Shown here: positions 47,254 through 57,723 of the stretch, one piece after another | Layout: each line of letters begins with the position of its first letter | Position numbering within the stretch: the first letter of the stretch is position 1 | DNA from: Clonostachys chloroleuca | Lineage: Eukaryota > Ascomycota > Sordariomycetes > Hypocreales > Bionectriaceae | DNA: 64,000 bases | Direction of reading: 5' to 3' | Assembly: GCA_037952775.1 (NCBI GenBank) | Contig: JBANAY010000003.1 | Span: forward strand, 29,574,001-29,638,000 | Position numbers and translations under genes: made by a program | Notes under the pieces: generated by a model | Told to the model about the DNA's origin: nothing | What the model saw: the letters and a program-made list of their open reading frames with translations, nothing else | Database searches by the model: none

Positions 47254-48602
47254 CTTGAATGACTTCCAATGTCGGGTTTAGTTGAAAAGAAGGGCACTTG
47301 GATTGAATACACGCAGCGAGAGATTTAAGAGAAATGGAGAACTTTTGGTGTGGTGGCAACACACCTTGTTAGCCCCTCTAAGCCTTGTCGTTTGCGAACC
47401 GCGCGCCTTAACGCATATCTGTTAAAATGCCTGCTTTTAGGCCTAATCTGCGCACACCGTAGGGGAGGCCGCTGACTTGGACATGCATAATGGTGGAGTG
47501 AACGGGGCGGGGTTTGCCCTATTTGCCGTTGTTGCTCGAGTTAGCCTCTGATGCGGTGAGGTGGTATCAACCTATCCATGTTTTTTGAGGCGCAGGGATT
47601 TATCCAACAGGGATGATCCACCTGTTATTGCTTGGCCATTCAATGTACGTCAGATGGCCAGAGGTTTGTCCAAATACGGCTGCTGCGAATACCTATCGGC
47701 TTAAGAAAACCTATCGAGCTGATTATTATGCCCCTTTCTTCTCTCAACTGTATCTGTCTCAGCGTCCTACTTACATATTTCATCAAGGCCAGAAATCCCT
47801 GGTTCCTGGATTAAAGGCTGGGCCTTTGGCACAAGCAATAGCCATCCGCGTGAAAGGTTCCTCAAAGCAATTGAGCTCGTTCCGAACCGTCAAACTCTGA
47901 ACGCATAGGTCCGAAAAAAAAACGTTGGACAATTACTACAAGCATGTTATAATAGTTATTTCTAGATGCGTTGTTTTTGTCTCGCCGTCAAAGTTTGTCA
48001 CATTTAATGTCACTCAGCTAGCATCCGGGTTTTTCTAAACTCACTTTCAACATTACAGGTGCCATGAACCGATTTTTTTCTGTTTCCTGACATTGGGCGT
48101 TAGTGTCACCAAAAGAATCAAGTAGTCGGCCGTATAGAGTTGCCGTCTACGCTGAAGGTGGTTAACAGTTCTGGGTCCGCGCCGATGTTCTGTTCTTGAC
48201 AACGTAGCCCAGCTAATTCTCATCGCTACGGGTATCTCTCATTCTAGGCATGGTGAGACAGCAATCACCAATAGCTAATTCTTATGTCTAAAAGTTGTGC
48301 TGAGTTTGACTTGTTCCTTGCAACGGTTCAGCCGCACTTTTGGCACGCAGGGGATCTGCACCGCTGCGCCCCAATCTTCACCCACACAAATGTGTTCAAG
48401 GATACTAATAGTGGGTTAGGCATCCCACCAGGCTCTCAGTGTTCGCGACTCCAGGTTCCAACAAGGAAAACAGCTCGCCTAAGCGAGCACATGGCTAGAG
48501 GTGAGAACTTTGCTCCATCTTACCGTCACCGGCTTCTGTATTGTCGCCCAGGGTTCTTTGATTTGATCCAAGTCATCCAGGGCACAACTCCTGCTGCCTT
48601 CA
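47254..48602. other. Divergent intergenic region, AAA ATPase and HET gene
   Basis: About 1.35 kb. Contains the AAA ATPase promoter and the HET gene promoter. Small open frames (for example 47613-47900) have no motif and unlikely composition. Nothing else was seen. Confidence 0.4.
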
Positions 48603-49467
48603 ATGGCGTATGTGTATACAGCGCTACGTGCTGAGCATCGTGAGATACGACTGCTTAGTCTCGAACCGTCCAAAGTTGGCGACGAGCCACTGCAACTCTC
48701 CCTCTACACTGTTCCGCTCGATTGCCCTGGCAGATACGAAGCTCTTTCCTACACATGGGGCGAGACATTGCCGAAATTCGACGTAAGGGTAAATGGCTTT
48801 AGCTTTCAGATTGGAGGGAATCTGCATTCTGCGCTTCGCCAGCTTCGGCATCAAGACCAACGGCGGCGGCTTTGGGTGGATGCCATCTGTATCAACCAGA
48901 ATGACATTCAAGAACGCGAGGAGCAGGTGTCCATAATGCGCGGCATATATGGTACTGCAAGCTCTGTCATTGCCTGGATCGGAGAAAGTGATGGTTCTAG
49001 CGACGAGATGGCCTTTGACTTAATGGATCAGATTTTGAATCAAATACACTCCCGGGCAGTTTTAAACAGATTTTTGGCCGCTGATATGGCTCCAACAAGT
49101 TCGGAGTTCAGTTTGGCGATTCACAAGGACAACATAGACTGGATCAGATCCGTAACTTCGCTAGGCCTTGTAGGCAGCCCCTGGCTTGATCTTCTTCATC
49201 TTCTCCAGCGTCCATGGTTCAGTAGGGTCTGGATCATTCAGGAGGTGGTGATGGCCACTGACGTAACACTACGGTGTGGCGAGCGCACGCTGGACTGGCT
49301 CTTATTTCGGCTCTGTATTCGGTTTGTCAAGAATCATCTCGTCACTATCTGGGACTCCAGCGCACCAGAAGACATCCTGAAGCTGGATGTCGAAGCATAT
49401 CGGCATTACCAATGTTGGTGCCAAGCGGGCGATAGAGAGATATCGTCAACTACCGAGATAATCTATG

Positions 49468-49472
49468 AAGAT
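49468..49472 (+). repeat. Left target-site duplication AAGAT
   Basis: The five bases just before the LTR are repeated exactly after it (49945-49949), as integrase-mediated insertion leaves. Confidence 0.8.
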
Positions 49473-49944
49473 TGAAGCCCGCAGCCCAGCCTGTTCGAAC
49501 GCACATACAATTCACTAGTAAATACAATCAGGAATTCCGTGGAAGCCGGACCGGCCGCGAATGCAGAAATAAGGTTCAATAACCGGGAGGGCCGGTATGA
49601 ACTATCGCGAACTAAGGCTCTGACGATCAAACCTAATACCGAGCTATCGGCGCGGTCCCGATAGCCCGAAGAGCGTTCTGATCCTATCAAACGCGCACGT
49701 TGAAGGAAGATCATGAACTCGGCCTTATGGATATGAAGATCCCTAGTAATTCATATACTAAAAGGATGCTTGAATAACCTCATAAGACCGAGACCGGGCT
49801 ACTCTCACGAGAATACGAACAAGGGATTCCCGAGGATATAAGGGGCCACGGATCCCCTCTGTAATTACTAGTTAGAATCAACAGTCTCAATATATCCCTT
49901 TTACCTGTATAACTGGAAGCTGTTGGTGGTGACACCAACAACCA
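49473..49944. mobile_element. Solo LTR-like retrotransposon remnant
   Basis: 472 bp starting TG (TGAAGCCCGC) and ending CA (CAACAACCA), flanked by perfect 5-bp direct repeats AAGAT. It has no internal coding domain, interrupts a HET-gene frame exactly at its edge, and carries a short hairpin near its right end (GTTGGTG-GTGA-CACCAAC, 49922-49939). These are the marks of a solo LTR left by recombination between the two LTRs of a retrotransposon. The superfamily (copia or gypsy) and orientation cannot be decided without an internal region. The intact ends and identical target repeats argue for a fairly recent insertion. Confidence 0.82.
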
Positions 49945-49949
49945 AAGAT
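49945..49949 (+). repeat. Right target-site duplication AAGAT
   Basis: Exact copy of 49468-49472, directly followed by the G6 run where the HET coding frame resumes. Confidence 0.8.
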
Positions 49950-51307
49950 CGGGGGGTGTTATTAGTCTGGACAATGCGATAAAGGGCATTACCAATGTGG
50001 ATCAGCTAAGGAGACAGAGGCGGTTGATCGATCTCACCTCGGCTCTTCCACAGCAACGCGGGCAAGGGTCTTCCCTGACGGCTCCGGTTTCCTTGCCGCC
50101 GTTTATCAAGCAGCTCCTCGGGATTGAGACTCCAGAGCAAAGCATGCCATCGGCAATGACCCATGAGGAACGGGTTTATGCCGCCCAGCCGCCGATGGAT
50201 TTTGAGGCTGGAGAACTACTGAAGGATTCTTCACTTTACCAGCTATTCCGGAGGTTCAGGTCTTGCGATGCAACAGATCCCAGGGATAAAGTCTATGCAC
50301 TGCTTGGAATTGCAGAAAGAATCCATGATTCTCACGAGAAACTGCCCGTCTCCTACGAAAAGTCCGTTGAAGCTGTACTTTGGAATTTAATTGCCAACCA
50401 TCTTACCTCCACCAAGTCGCTAAACTTCTTGAGTGATGGGTCCGGGTTGTCCGGACCTGAAGGATTCCCGTCATGGATACCGTTGTGGTATGAACCAGAC
50501 TTGAACACTCATTCATATTCTTTTCTATCTGATGCGCTCGCCTCAGGCTACAGGGCTGGTGGGGATACAAAAGCACAGTTCCAATTTGAAGAAGGAATGA
50601 AGCTACTCAAGTGCCAGGGTATCATTGTTTCGACGATCGAGGCCGTTGGAGAAGTCTATGACAATAGCCATGACAATGTCGACAACCCTGAAGGCTTGTA
50701 CGAAAGGTCCATTCATACTAAATGGGCAAAATTGTTGGGTGTTGATGATGTATTCAACGAGGGCAACAAACTATGGGATGCTGCACAACGAGGAGCGATG
50801 TCCCAAGAAGAAAATCGGTTTCGGTTCCTGCAGCTTTTATCGCGAGATAAAAATAAAATGCGACGGTTCCTGGAGTTCACCATCACTCTCATGGCTTGTG
50901 GAAGTACATATGGTGACCTGATAAACGCCACCACCGTGCTCGATGGGAATCAAACCTTTGTACCTTCTTTTGCGCCACATATGGTGTGGCCGCAGTCGAC
51001 GAATGACAAGAAGTATGCGGGACGAGTTCGCAACGCGTGCCATCGGCGGAGTATCTTCACTTGCAAAGGAGAGGCCATGTTCGGCCTTGGCCCAGGGAAC
51101 GCAGAGCCTGGCGATGTTGTGACCGTGTTCCTGGGGGCTGATTTGCTATATGTCCTCCGTCAGGTTGGCGAGCATGCCGGGCTCCCCACGTACAAACTAG
51201 TTGGAGAGGCATATTGCATTAGTCACGTGAATGGTGAAGCCATCAATGTACAGAGGGAGGGAGGAGATCATAATGACTTTGGAACCCAGACGATCCAGCT
51301 TGTATAG

Positions 51308-51823
51308 ACTTCTCGTGTTTCGGATTTCATCCCTAATAACTTGTATTGATTAGAGCCAGGTGGATGCCTTATGATTGAATACAGCATACTTTAGTCAGTC
51401 AAAGACGTCCCTCTATTTTCTGAGTCACCCACAAGGTATCAAATATCATTCTCTTCCGCTGAGGTAAGCTTCAAAATATCAAGGCTCCTATCCTTGAATG
51501 AACTGCTAACTATGAGATCTGACGGAGAAATGCACTGCGCCACGCTTAGGTCTAGTCTGGTCTATTCGCCCCCAGAAGTCGAAGCTGAGCAACTATTGCT
51601 TGGGCTAATCCCCTCCCGGGACGGCCCTAAGCGCCAAGATCCAATAGTGCCTTCTAGCTGATAATCATGAAGGGGTTGTGGGGAGGAAGAGGCGACACAA
51701 TTCGAGAGAAACGTAAGATACTCACCAACATTCGCCATCAAGTGGCTTACGCCGTGCTTGGGTGGAATGCGAAACTTGTCACCATCCACTGATGTGCCTT
51801 TTGGTGCGTGTAGCGATGACAAT
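51308..51823. other. Intergenic, possible decayed 5' part of the kinase gene
   Basis: About 500 bp between the HET gene stop and the first convincing kinase-gene codons. Some short frames on the plus strand look protein-like but are in different phases and have stops. I could not support an exon here. Confidence 0.35.
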
Positions 51824-54213
51824 ATGGCCAGGGGAGCGTATCTCGAGAACCTGCCGGCGCTCGTGAGGGATTCACGGCTTGGAGCGACGTTTGGGGTCAG
51901 CGGGCAGCAGGTGTATACAATTCACCACTGAGCCAGCCATCAAACTCGAGCCACACAAGAGAAATGGGTAGTGAAGCGGACGCTTGGGAAGGAAGGCCAG
52001 GGCACTGTGAATCTAGAGATTGGAGGGCACGCCAAGTTCAGGGCTGTGAAAAGGTTCGCCATATCGGACAACGAGAAGCAGTCTGAGCTCCATCGACGCG
52101 AACTCATTGCGATTTTCAAATTTTCCCAAGCAAGTGTGAGTGCTTTACACAAGTAGCAGACTTCTGTTATTAACCTTTTAATTAATCCACCGTGAGCTGA
52201 CTGCCATCTATAGTATTCTGAATTGTTTGTCAAATCGTATGGCTGGTATACCAGCGACAGCCACGTTCACATCGCAATGGAATATATGGAGTTGGGACAT
52301 CTCCCAAAGTATCTCTCAAATCCCTCCAAGTGCCCAAACCATCGCCAACCAGAAATTGAGGCCCACTGCATCGCAACGCAAGTTCTAGAAGGATTATCTG
52401 CAATGCATAAAGAGGGATTCTCTCATCGAGACCTGAAGCCAGCGGTAAAGTCATTTTCTAAACGTATAACGAGGTTGAACAACACCCACTCACATAGTTC
52501 TTTGTACAGAATATCCTAATCCACAGTCAACCGCCTGATCCCTGGTGGGTGAAGTTGGCCGACTTTGGAATTAGCAAACGTGGAGGAGATATGACTGAAT
52601 TGACGGCAATCAGAGGAACACCAAATTTCCTACCCCCAGAGCTGCTTGGGTTCGGCAAGGGTGGGAAACTAACCCACTCATTCGCTATTGATATGTGGTC
52701 TTTAGGGGACACTCTCTTCAGAATTCCTTCCGGTCGGCGGACCTTTGAGCAGTTGCAAGATGTTGTGAAATACTGCACCGGTCGAACTACGTTTCCTACG
52801 TCCATCCTCCAAAAAGCCGGCGATAGTGAGAAAGCTATCAGCTTCATCTCATCCTTGATGCTTGTCGATCCAGAAAACAAATTGACAGCGACCAACGATG
52901 GACAACATAAATGGCTCTAGTCGACGGTGCCGTCAAAACCCAAAGCTTCTTCTCAATTTCAAGTCGAAGCCCCCCAAGCCGTCGCCGATCCAACGCCCCA
53001 TTCAACTCAAATATCCACTGCTCCATCAGCATATTGGACAGCAGTTCTCCCTTCCACAGGAACCGTGACGCATAGGAAGAGTATGATAGAAGGTGTAGGA
53101 GGATCGGGTTTTGGCTCTACCAATCTGAATTCCAACATAAGTACTGAGCCATCGGCCTCATGGACAGCCGTATTAGGTTCCAGAAATGTGTTCGATGCTA
53201 CCTGGCAGTCAGTCACGACCAAGAAGCCCAGCACGAACAGCGGATTACGGCCGAGCCCGAAACCCGGCTTGAAACGAAATCCAGTCACAAAGGAAAGAGA
53301 TAAATCATTCCGTGATTTTTGCGAGGGATTGGAGAACTTGGATACCTGAGCATCGGAAAAACGCAGACCACAGATTGAGTCCTCGAGCGATCGTGATATC
53401 CCCTTACCCCAAGCTTTACCCAGAGGACATCGCATTATCTGTAGGCGATGATATCACTTTTTTTGAAAAGTTAGGAGATACCAACTGTTCAGTTGGTGTC
53501 AACCAGAATTGCGAGAGCGGGACGTTCCCTCACAAACACCTGCGATTCATTGAGGAACTCGTAGCTGAGACGACGCAAAATGGATCCAGTATCCCAGTAC
53601 TGGATCCTCTACTGCTCAAACTATTCCGCAAGGATCTAAAGAAGCAAGGATTCACTGAAGAATTTGTCAAGCATAACGAGGATTTTGTCATTCTCTGGTT
53701 GCGACAACAGCAAGAGCGGCTGGGGGCTGACTCGAAGGACATTGTCAATCTGTCCCCCGGGGTCCATCGATGTGACAGCGAGGATAGCGAGGCTACCGTG
53801 GTCGAAGCTGATCCCCCCCGGCACCGACGCCTGCGTTCAAATTCACTCCTACTCCTGCGTTTACTCCTCTCTCTATGTCCAAGCCTACGCCTAAGGACAC
53901 ATCCAAGCACAAGCAAGAGTCTATTACCGAGTCTAAGGGAGCAGGAATAACCGTACAAGCCCTTCAAAATTACACAGCACATGAAAATGAAGGTTAGTAC
54001 ATCACTTCTGCTCCCTCAAATTTCTTGCATTAATGCGACCGCCCTTTAGAACTTAGCTTCAACGCAGGACAAGTCATATCTATTTCCGGCTTTACGAGAA
54101 CGTTCTGGTGGATGGGTGAGTTGAACGGGAAAAGAGGACTCATCCCTGTGAATTCCAATTACGTGCGGATACACTCGGATACACTCCCGCCAACTGTTAT
54201 GAGGCTTCCATGA
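51824..54213 (+). pseudogene. Ser/Thr protein kinase with two SH3 domains, multiply interrupted
   Basis: From 51824 a frame (ARGAYLENLPALVRDSRLGA) runs into TGA at 51929, then continues in the same frame into the kinase domain: WVVKRTLGKEGQGTV, AVKRFAI, introns 52136-52213 and 52445-52509, HRDLKPA-NILI, LADFGISKRGG, a PPELLG motif and AIDMWSLGDTLF. TAG at 52918 interrupts; the frame then stays open to 53349 through a Ser/Thr-rich linker. After a +1 shift (T5 run near 53315) comes an SH3-like domain (ISPYPKLYPEDIALSVGDDI), a helical stretch, and a further shift at the C7 run 53813-53819. A last intron, 53993-54049, splits the second SH3 (VQALQNYTAHENE, ELSFNAGQVIS, WWMGELNGKRGLIPVNSNYV). A decayed gene or a poorly assembled intact one. 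Confidence 0.75.
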
Positions 54214-54987
54214 CATCTCCTCAGACTGCAGATGGTATGTGGCAATTTACAAAAGAACCAAATAAAAATAAAAAAGGGGGGACAAGATATTTTCTTAGCT
54301 GAGTGTAGATTGATTGAGGCTACCCTATAGCCACGCTGAGCGCAATACAATCCACGTGTAACTTGTTTTGGTAGCAAGGGCGGGACGACGTAAATCGAAG
54401 GAAATAATTTCGTTGGCCATAGCTTTATGATATAATGTACCCCATTCTGGCTCAATCATGTATCTGCATCTAAACGACAGGCTTTCTTGTTTTGCTGGAT
54501 GGTAATATTGCGGGTCGAGTTTCTGGGGTCTTTCGCACAAATTAAAGGAGCATGACGCCGGACTTTGAATTAGTAGCTGACTTTTGTGTGCTGAGTGAAA
54601 AGAAAAGCCTTACCGAGATTCAGTAACTGTAATATGACGGGGATCTTAAGATTAAAACCTTACAATGACTTATATAATGACGAATACGGGGCTCACCTCG
54701 GCCGGATACTCCGGCTCATGGCTGGCGAGATGTGACTGCCCAGATAGGAGATAGGGGTTCAATATTCTGGAAGAAGAGATTGGTAATGAGATTTGTCGAA
54801 GATTAGTATACAACTATAATCTAAGATCTCCTCCATGTACTGCATCTTGACTATCACATCTTTGTGAAGGTCTCACAATGAGACCAAGTAACCGATTCAA
54901 TCATTAATAATATTACTATACCGCTATCTGAAAATGATTATCAATTAATTGCTTCAAGGATCGTGCTATATGTGTCTTCGCAGTTCA
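54214..54987. other. Intergenic, convergent tails
   Basis: About 770 bp of AT-rich sequence (strongest 54600-54960) between the kinase relic and the monooxygenase stop. No gene or structured RNA was recognised. Confidence 0.4.
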
Positions 54988-56453
54988 TTAAGCGTTGCCG
55001 GCTGGCTTTTGACTTGGAGCAGGGAGACTGCTGGACAGATACGCCCCTTTCCATGGCCCAAGTGCCTGCGCGACAATCACCCACGTGGGCAGCCAGGGTG
55101 CGATATACTTGCCCACAAGGCGGAACAACCATCCAGACCAGGCCGAGATGCGCATGATCTTCTGACTGTCTGCGATGAAGCTGCGTACTCTTGGCTCGCG
55201 CTCCTCGGCAACGCCAGTCAAGAGCTTCTCCACCTCGGAGTTTGACAGTTTCACGTTGTAATTAGGAGCTTCATCATCAGAGTCTGACTCTGAAGAGGTT
55301 TGCTTATGCTGTTGCTTCTTCTTGTTCTCGAGCTCGGCCTTGAGACGATCGACCAGCATCAAAACGGACTCGGCGCCTTGCGCACCTCCCTGAGCGAGAA
55401 TCGGGTTTGCCCTCGCAACGGAATCACCAAGACAAATAAGTCTCCCGGCCGTCCACCTTCGAAGGGTGTGCATGGGGCAGGCGTGAGTCGTGATGCGGTA
55501 CGCGTTGTTGTAAACTTCGCCAAAGGTAGTTCCGTCGCTGAGCTTGACGTCGAGGTACTTGCTGCAGATCTCGGCGCCTTGCTCTTTCGTCCACGTCGGG
55601 ATCTCAGCCGCGCTCTTGCGGCCGGGCGAGTTCTCATCTGTGACCTTGAAGAACAGGAACCAGAGAGCTTCGCCATTCTGGCCGCCAAAGAGGCCGATGG
55701 TCATGTCCTGAGAGGAGATCTGGTAAGCGTGATCGGTTCGCAGATCGCCAGTTTTGTGGGATAGTCCAAACACGGCGCCAAACTCGGTTATCATGTCTGT
55801 GGAAAGCATCAGATAACTGTACCCATTATGTGGGGAGATCCAAATGGGCTCCTGGGTTGGCATTCTTTCTCACCTTCACGCTGGTCACCGATAAAAGCCT
55901 TGGGGTCTGTCTGTTGTGCCAAGCGCCACATCTCGGATCGAACGATGCTGTGCGTGCCATCAGCGCCGATGACCAGGTCGGCATCGCGAGTTTGGCCTCC
56001 CTCAAAATGCAACCTCACGCCCTCCTCGTCCCCAGGGAGCTCCTCAATGTGCGCAACTCGTTGCGAGCCATGCACCTTGGCCTTGCCCTCAGCGCTCAGG
56101 TTCTCGTGGAGAATACGCAGCAGCTGTGATCGCTTGAACGTCGCGATACCGTAGCCCGTCTGGGCGTGGATAGCCTCGGCAACGTGATGCGTAAACACCG
56201 GCCGGCCATTGCCATCACGGCACGTCAGGGTGCGCAGCTCTTCCGACTCGGCCAGGACATGGTCCAGCACACCCAGCTGGTCCAGTACACGCTGATAGTT
56301 GGGGTAAAGTGCAATGCTGGCGCCGACGTCGGGGTTAACGTCCGGGTAGGCCTCAACGAGGAAAAAGTCTATGCCAACTCGGTCGAGGGTCAGAGCGGCG
56401 ATGAGGCCGGTCATCCCCCCGCCCACAATGGCGACTCTGAAAGGGGTAGACAT
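54988..56453 (-). CDS. FAD-dependent monooxygenase (PaxM/salicylate hydroxylase-like)
   Basis: Flavoprotein that inserts oxygen using NAD(P)H. Two exons, 56453-55874 and 55796-54988 (GTGAGA...CCACAG), give about 462 aa. The start is MSTPFRVAIVGGGMTGL, placing the GXGXXG dinucleotide motif at residue 10. A further upstream in-frame Met adds only a low-quality leader. The conserved DG motif is GADGTHSIVR (about 168) and the FAD-ribityl GD motif is RLICLGDSVARANPILAQGG (about 330). A Lys/Gln/Ser/Asp-rich insert (KKKQQHKQTSSESDSDDE) follows, then a C-terminal hydrophobic segment (APWLPTWVIVAQAL) like the membrane anchor of PaxM-type enzymes. No prenyltransferase or cyclase lies nearby, so the substrate is open. 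Could also be annotated as a 6-hydroxynicotinate/zeaxanthin epoxidase-like enzyme. Confidence 0.9.
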
Positions 56454-57723
56454 GGTGTGAAACGTGGATGGATGCGACACAATATTCTCGGTAACAGTTG
56501 GGCAGCAGAGGATAAAAAAACCAAAGAACCACAAAGATGTAAGCTTTGAAATGGGGTTAGCGTATCCCACGAGAGAGGGATCGACACATCAAATAGAGTG
56601 TAGATTCGGGGTCTCGGGCATTGGGCCTTCGCGATAGGAAGGGAAGCAAATCACCTGATGCCCAATGTAGGAAGCACCCCGTTCGTTCCACTGCGCTGGG
56701 TTGCCAGCATGTGTCAGGGACGAAGCCAACCACATGGTGGATGAATCATGCTTGTCTGGCGCTATTGTTTTCCATCCCCAATACTCGGTGCGCTGGAGCC
56801 CATTGCTATCTCCCCGGCGAGCTTCTAACCAGAATAATGTTAGTTCTTTTATGTGCCTGCAAGGTGTGTTGTATAGGCCTCCGGGGTCAGGGATAAGAGA
56901 GGGGGAGACAATTTCGCCATCGGCGAACCGAGGTTCTGGACTAGCTCGTTAATATCCCTGTGAGAACTTGACCAAGGAGGTCCCTTCTGAGACAAAAATC
57001 AATTTCAATCATACAGACTATCAAGAGTAGCTGGGCCTCTCCCTTAAAGCCGATTTACTAGACAATTGTTGTGTTCAAGTAAACAGAGTGATGTGGGTTT
57101 CCCGGTATTCTGGAGAGAGATGGGTAAAATTAACCGACATGCCTCCTGTGATCCCTGAAAGCCTCCCATCACGTAATCGGAGACCTCCCTATTCCCTACA
57201 AGCGCTGTTTCGTGATCTTGATTATCCACCGTTCTGCAGGGCCTAACCTCTAGCCTGGGACAATTTCTCTCCCCGGGTCAGACCCCCGTCGTAAGCTCCG
57301 AGAAAGGTCAAGATTGACAATGAGAACCCTTTGCGACCCTGTCTTTACCCACGAGTTTGGTTACTGAACCCAAGTTGCGGGTCGAGATGTGTGAAAATTT
57401 GCCGCACATCTCGGCACTCACTGCGAACCATTGGACAATCCCAACTAGCGGCCTTAACACAATGACTAGGACAGGCATTCAACGGTCAGTAGACCGGAAA
57501 TAGCTAGAAACGTTGGCCTCCCATTCTTCGTCCTCAAGCGGCGGCGAACTAAGTTAACGGAATGACGGTAGCAACCGCCCTCATATTCAAGATCCACCCC
57601 TCCCTCGACCTTGAATGCGGGTGCGGGCTTTCTTCTATTTTGCTTCTTCCTCGCAATGGTTTTTGCTTGCAGTTGCTTCCTTTGTTTTTCTTGGTGAAAA
57701 CGTTCCTGTTACATGCAGCGACT
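56454..57723. other. Divergent intergenic region, monooxygenase and rhodopsin-like gene
   Basis: About 1.27 kb with both promoters. From about 57590 a C/T-rich leader precedes the ATG at 57724. Small frames (56621-56896, 57044-57229) lack motifs and were left out. Confidence 0.4.

Larger units (their letters stand above)
48603..51307 (+). pseudogene. HET (heterokaryon incompatibility) domain gene split by an LTR insertion
   Basis: The N-terminal part, 48603-49472 (290 codons), carries the HET domain: YEALSYTWGE (about 46), LWVDAICINQNDIQEREEQV (about 90), IYGTASSVIAWIGES and RPWFSRVWIIQEVVMA (about 205). In fungi this domain triggers incompatibility cell death in nonself recognition. At 49473 an insertion of 472 bp begins, and its first three bases TGA form the stop. 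Coding sequence resumes after it (ISLDNAIKGITNVDQLRRQR on) and runs open to 51307, with the usual HET C-terminal features (FRSCDATDPRDKVYALLGIA, GRVRNACHRRSIFTCKGEAM, GLGPGNAEPGDVVTVFLGAD). Excision leaving one target copy would still need one extra base in the G6 run at 49951-49956 to keep frame. So it is inactive as a full protein here, though the HET domain alone could still be made. Confidence 0.85.

Noticed and set aside
48624..48911. Minus-strand frame over the HET start
   Set aside because: Antisense to the HET domain.
49463..49714. Minus-strand frame inside the inserted element
   Set aside because: Short and without reverse transcriptase, integrase or gag motifs; it is LTR sequence.
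49473..49996. Reading the HET gap as a large intron
   Set aside because: Length, TG...CA ends and the exact AAGAT direct repeats fit LTR insertion; no GT-AG pair restores the frame convincingly.
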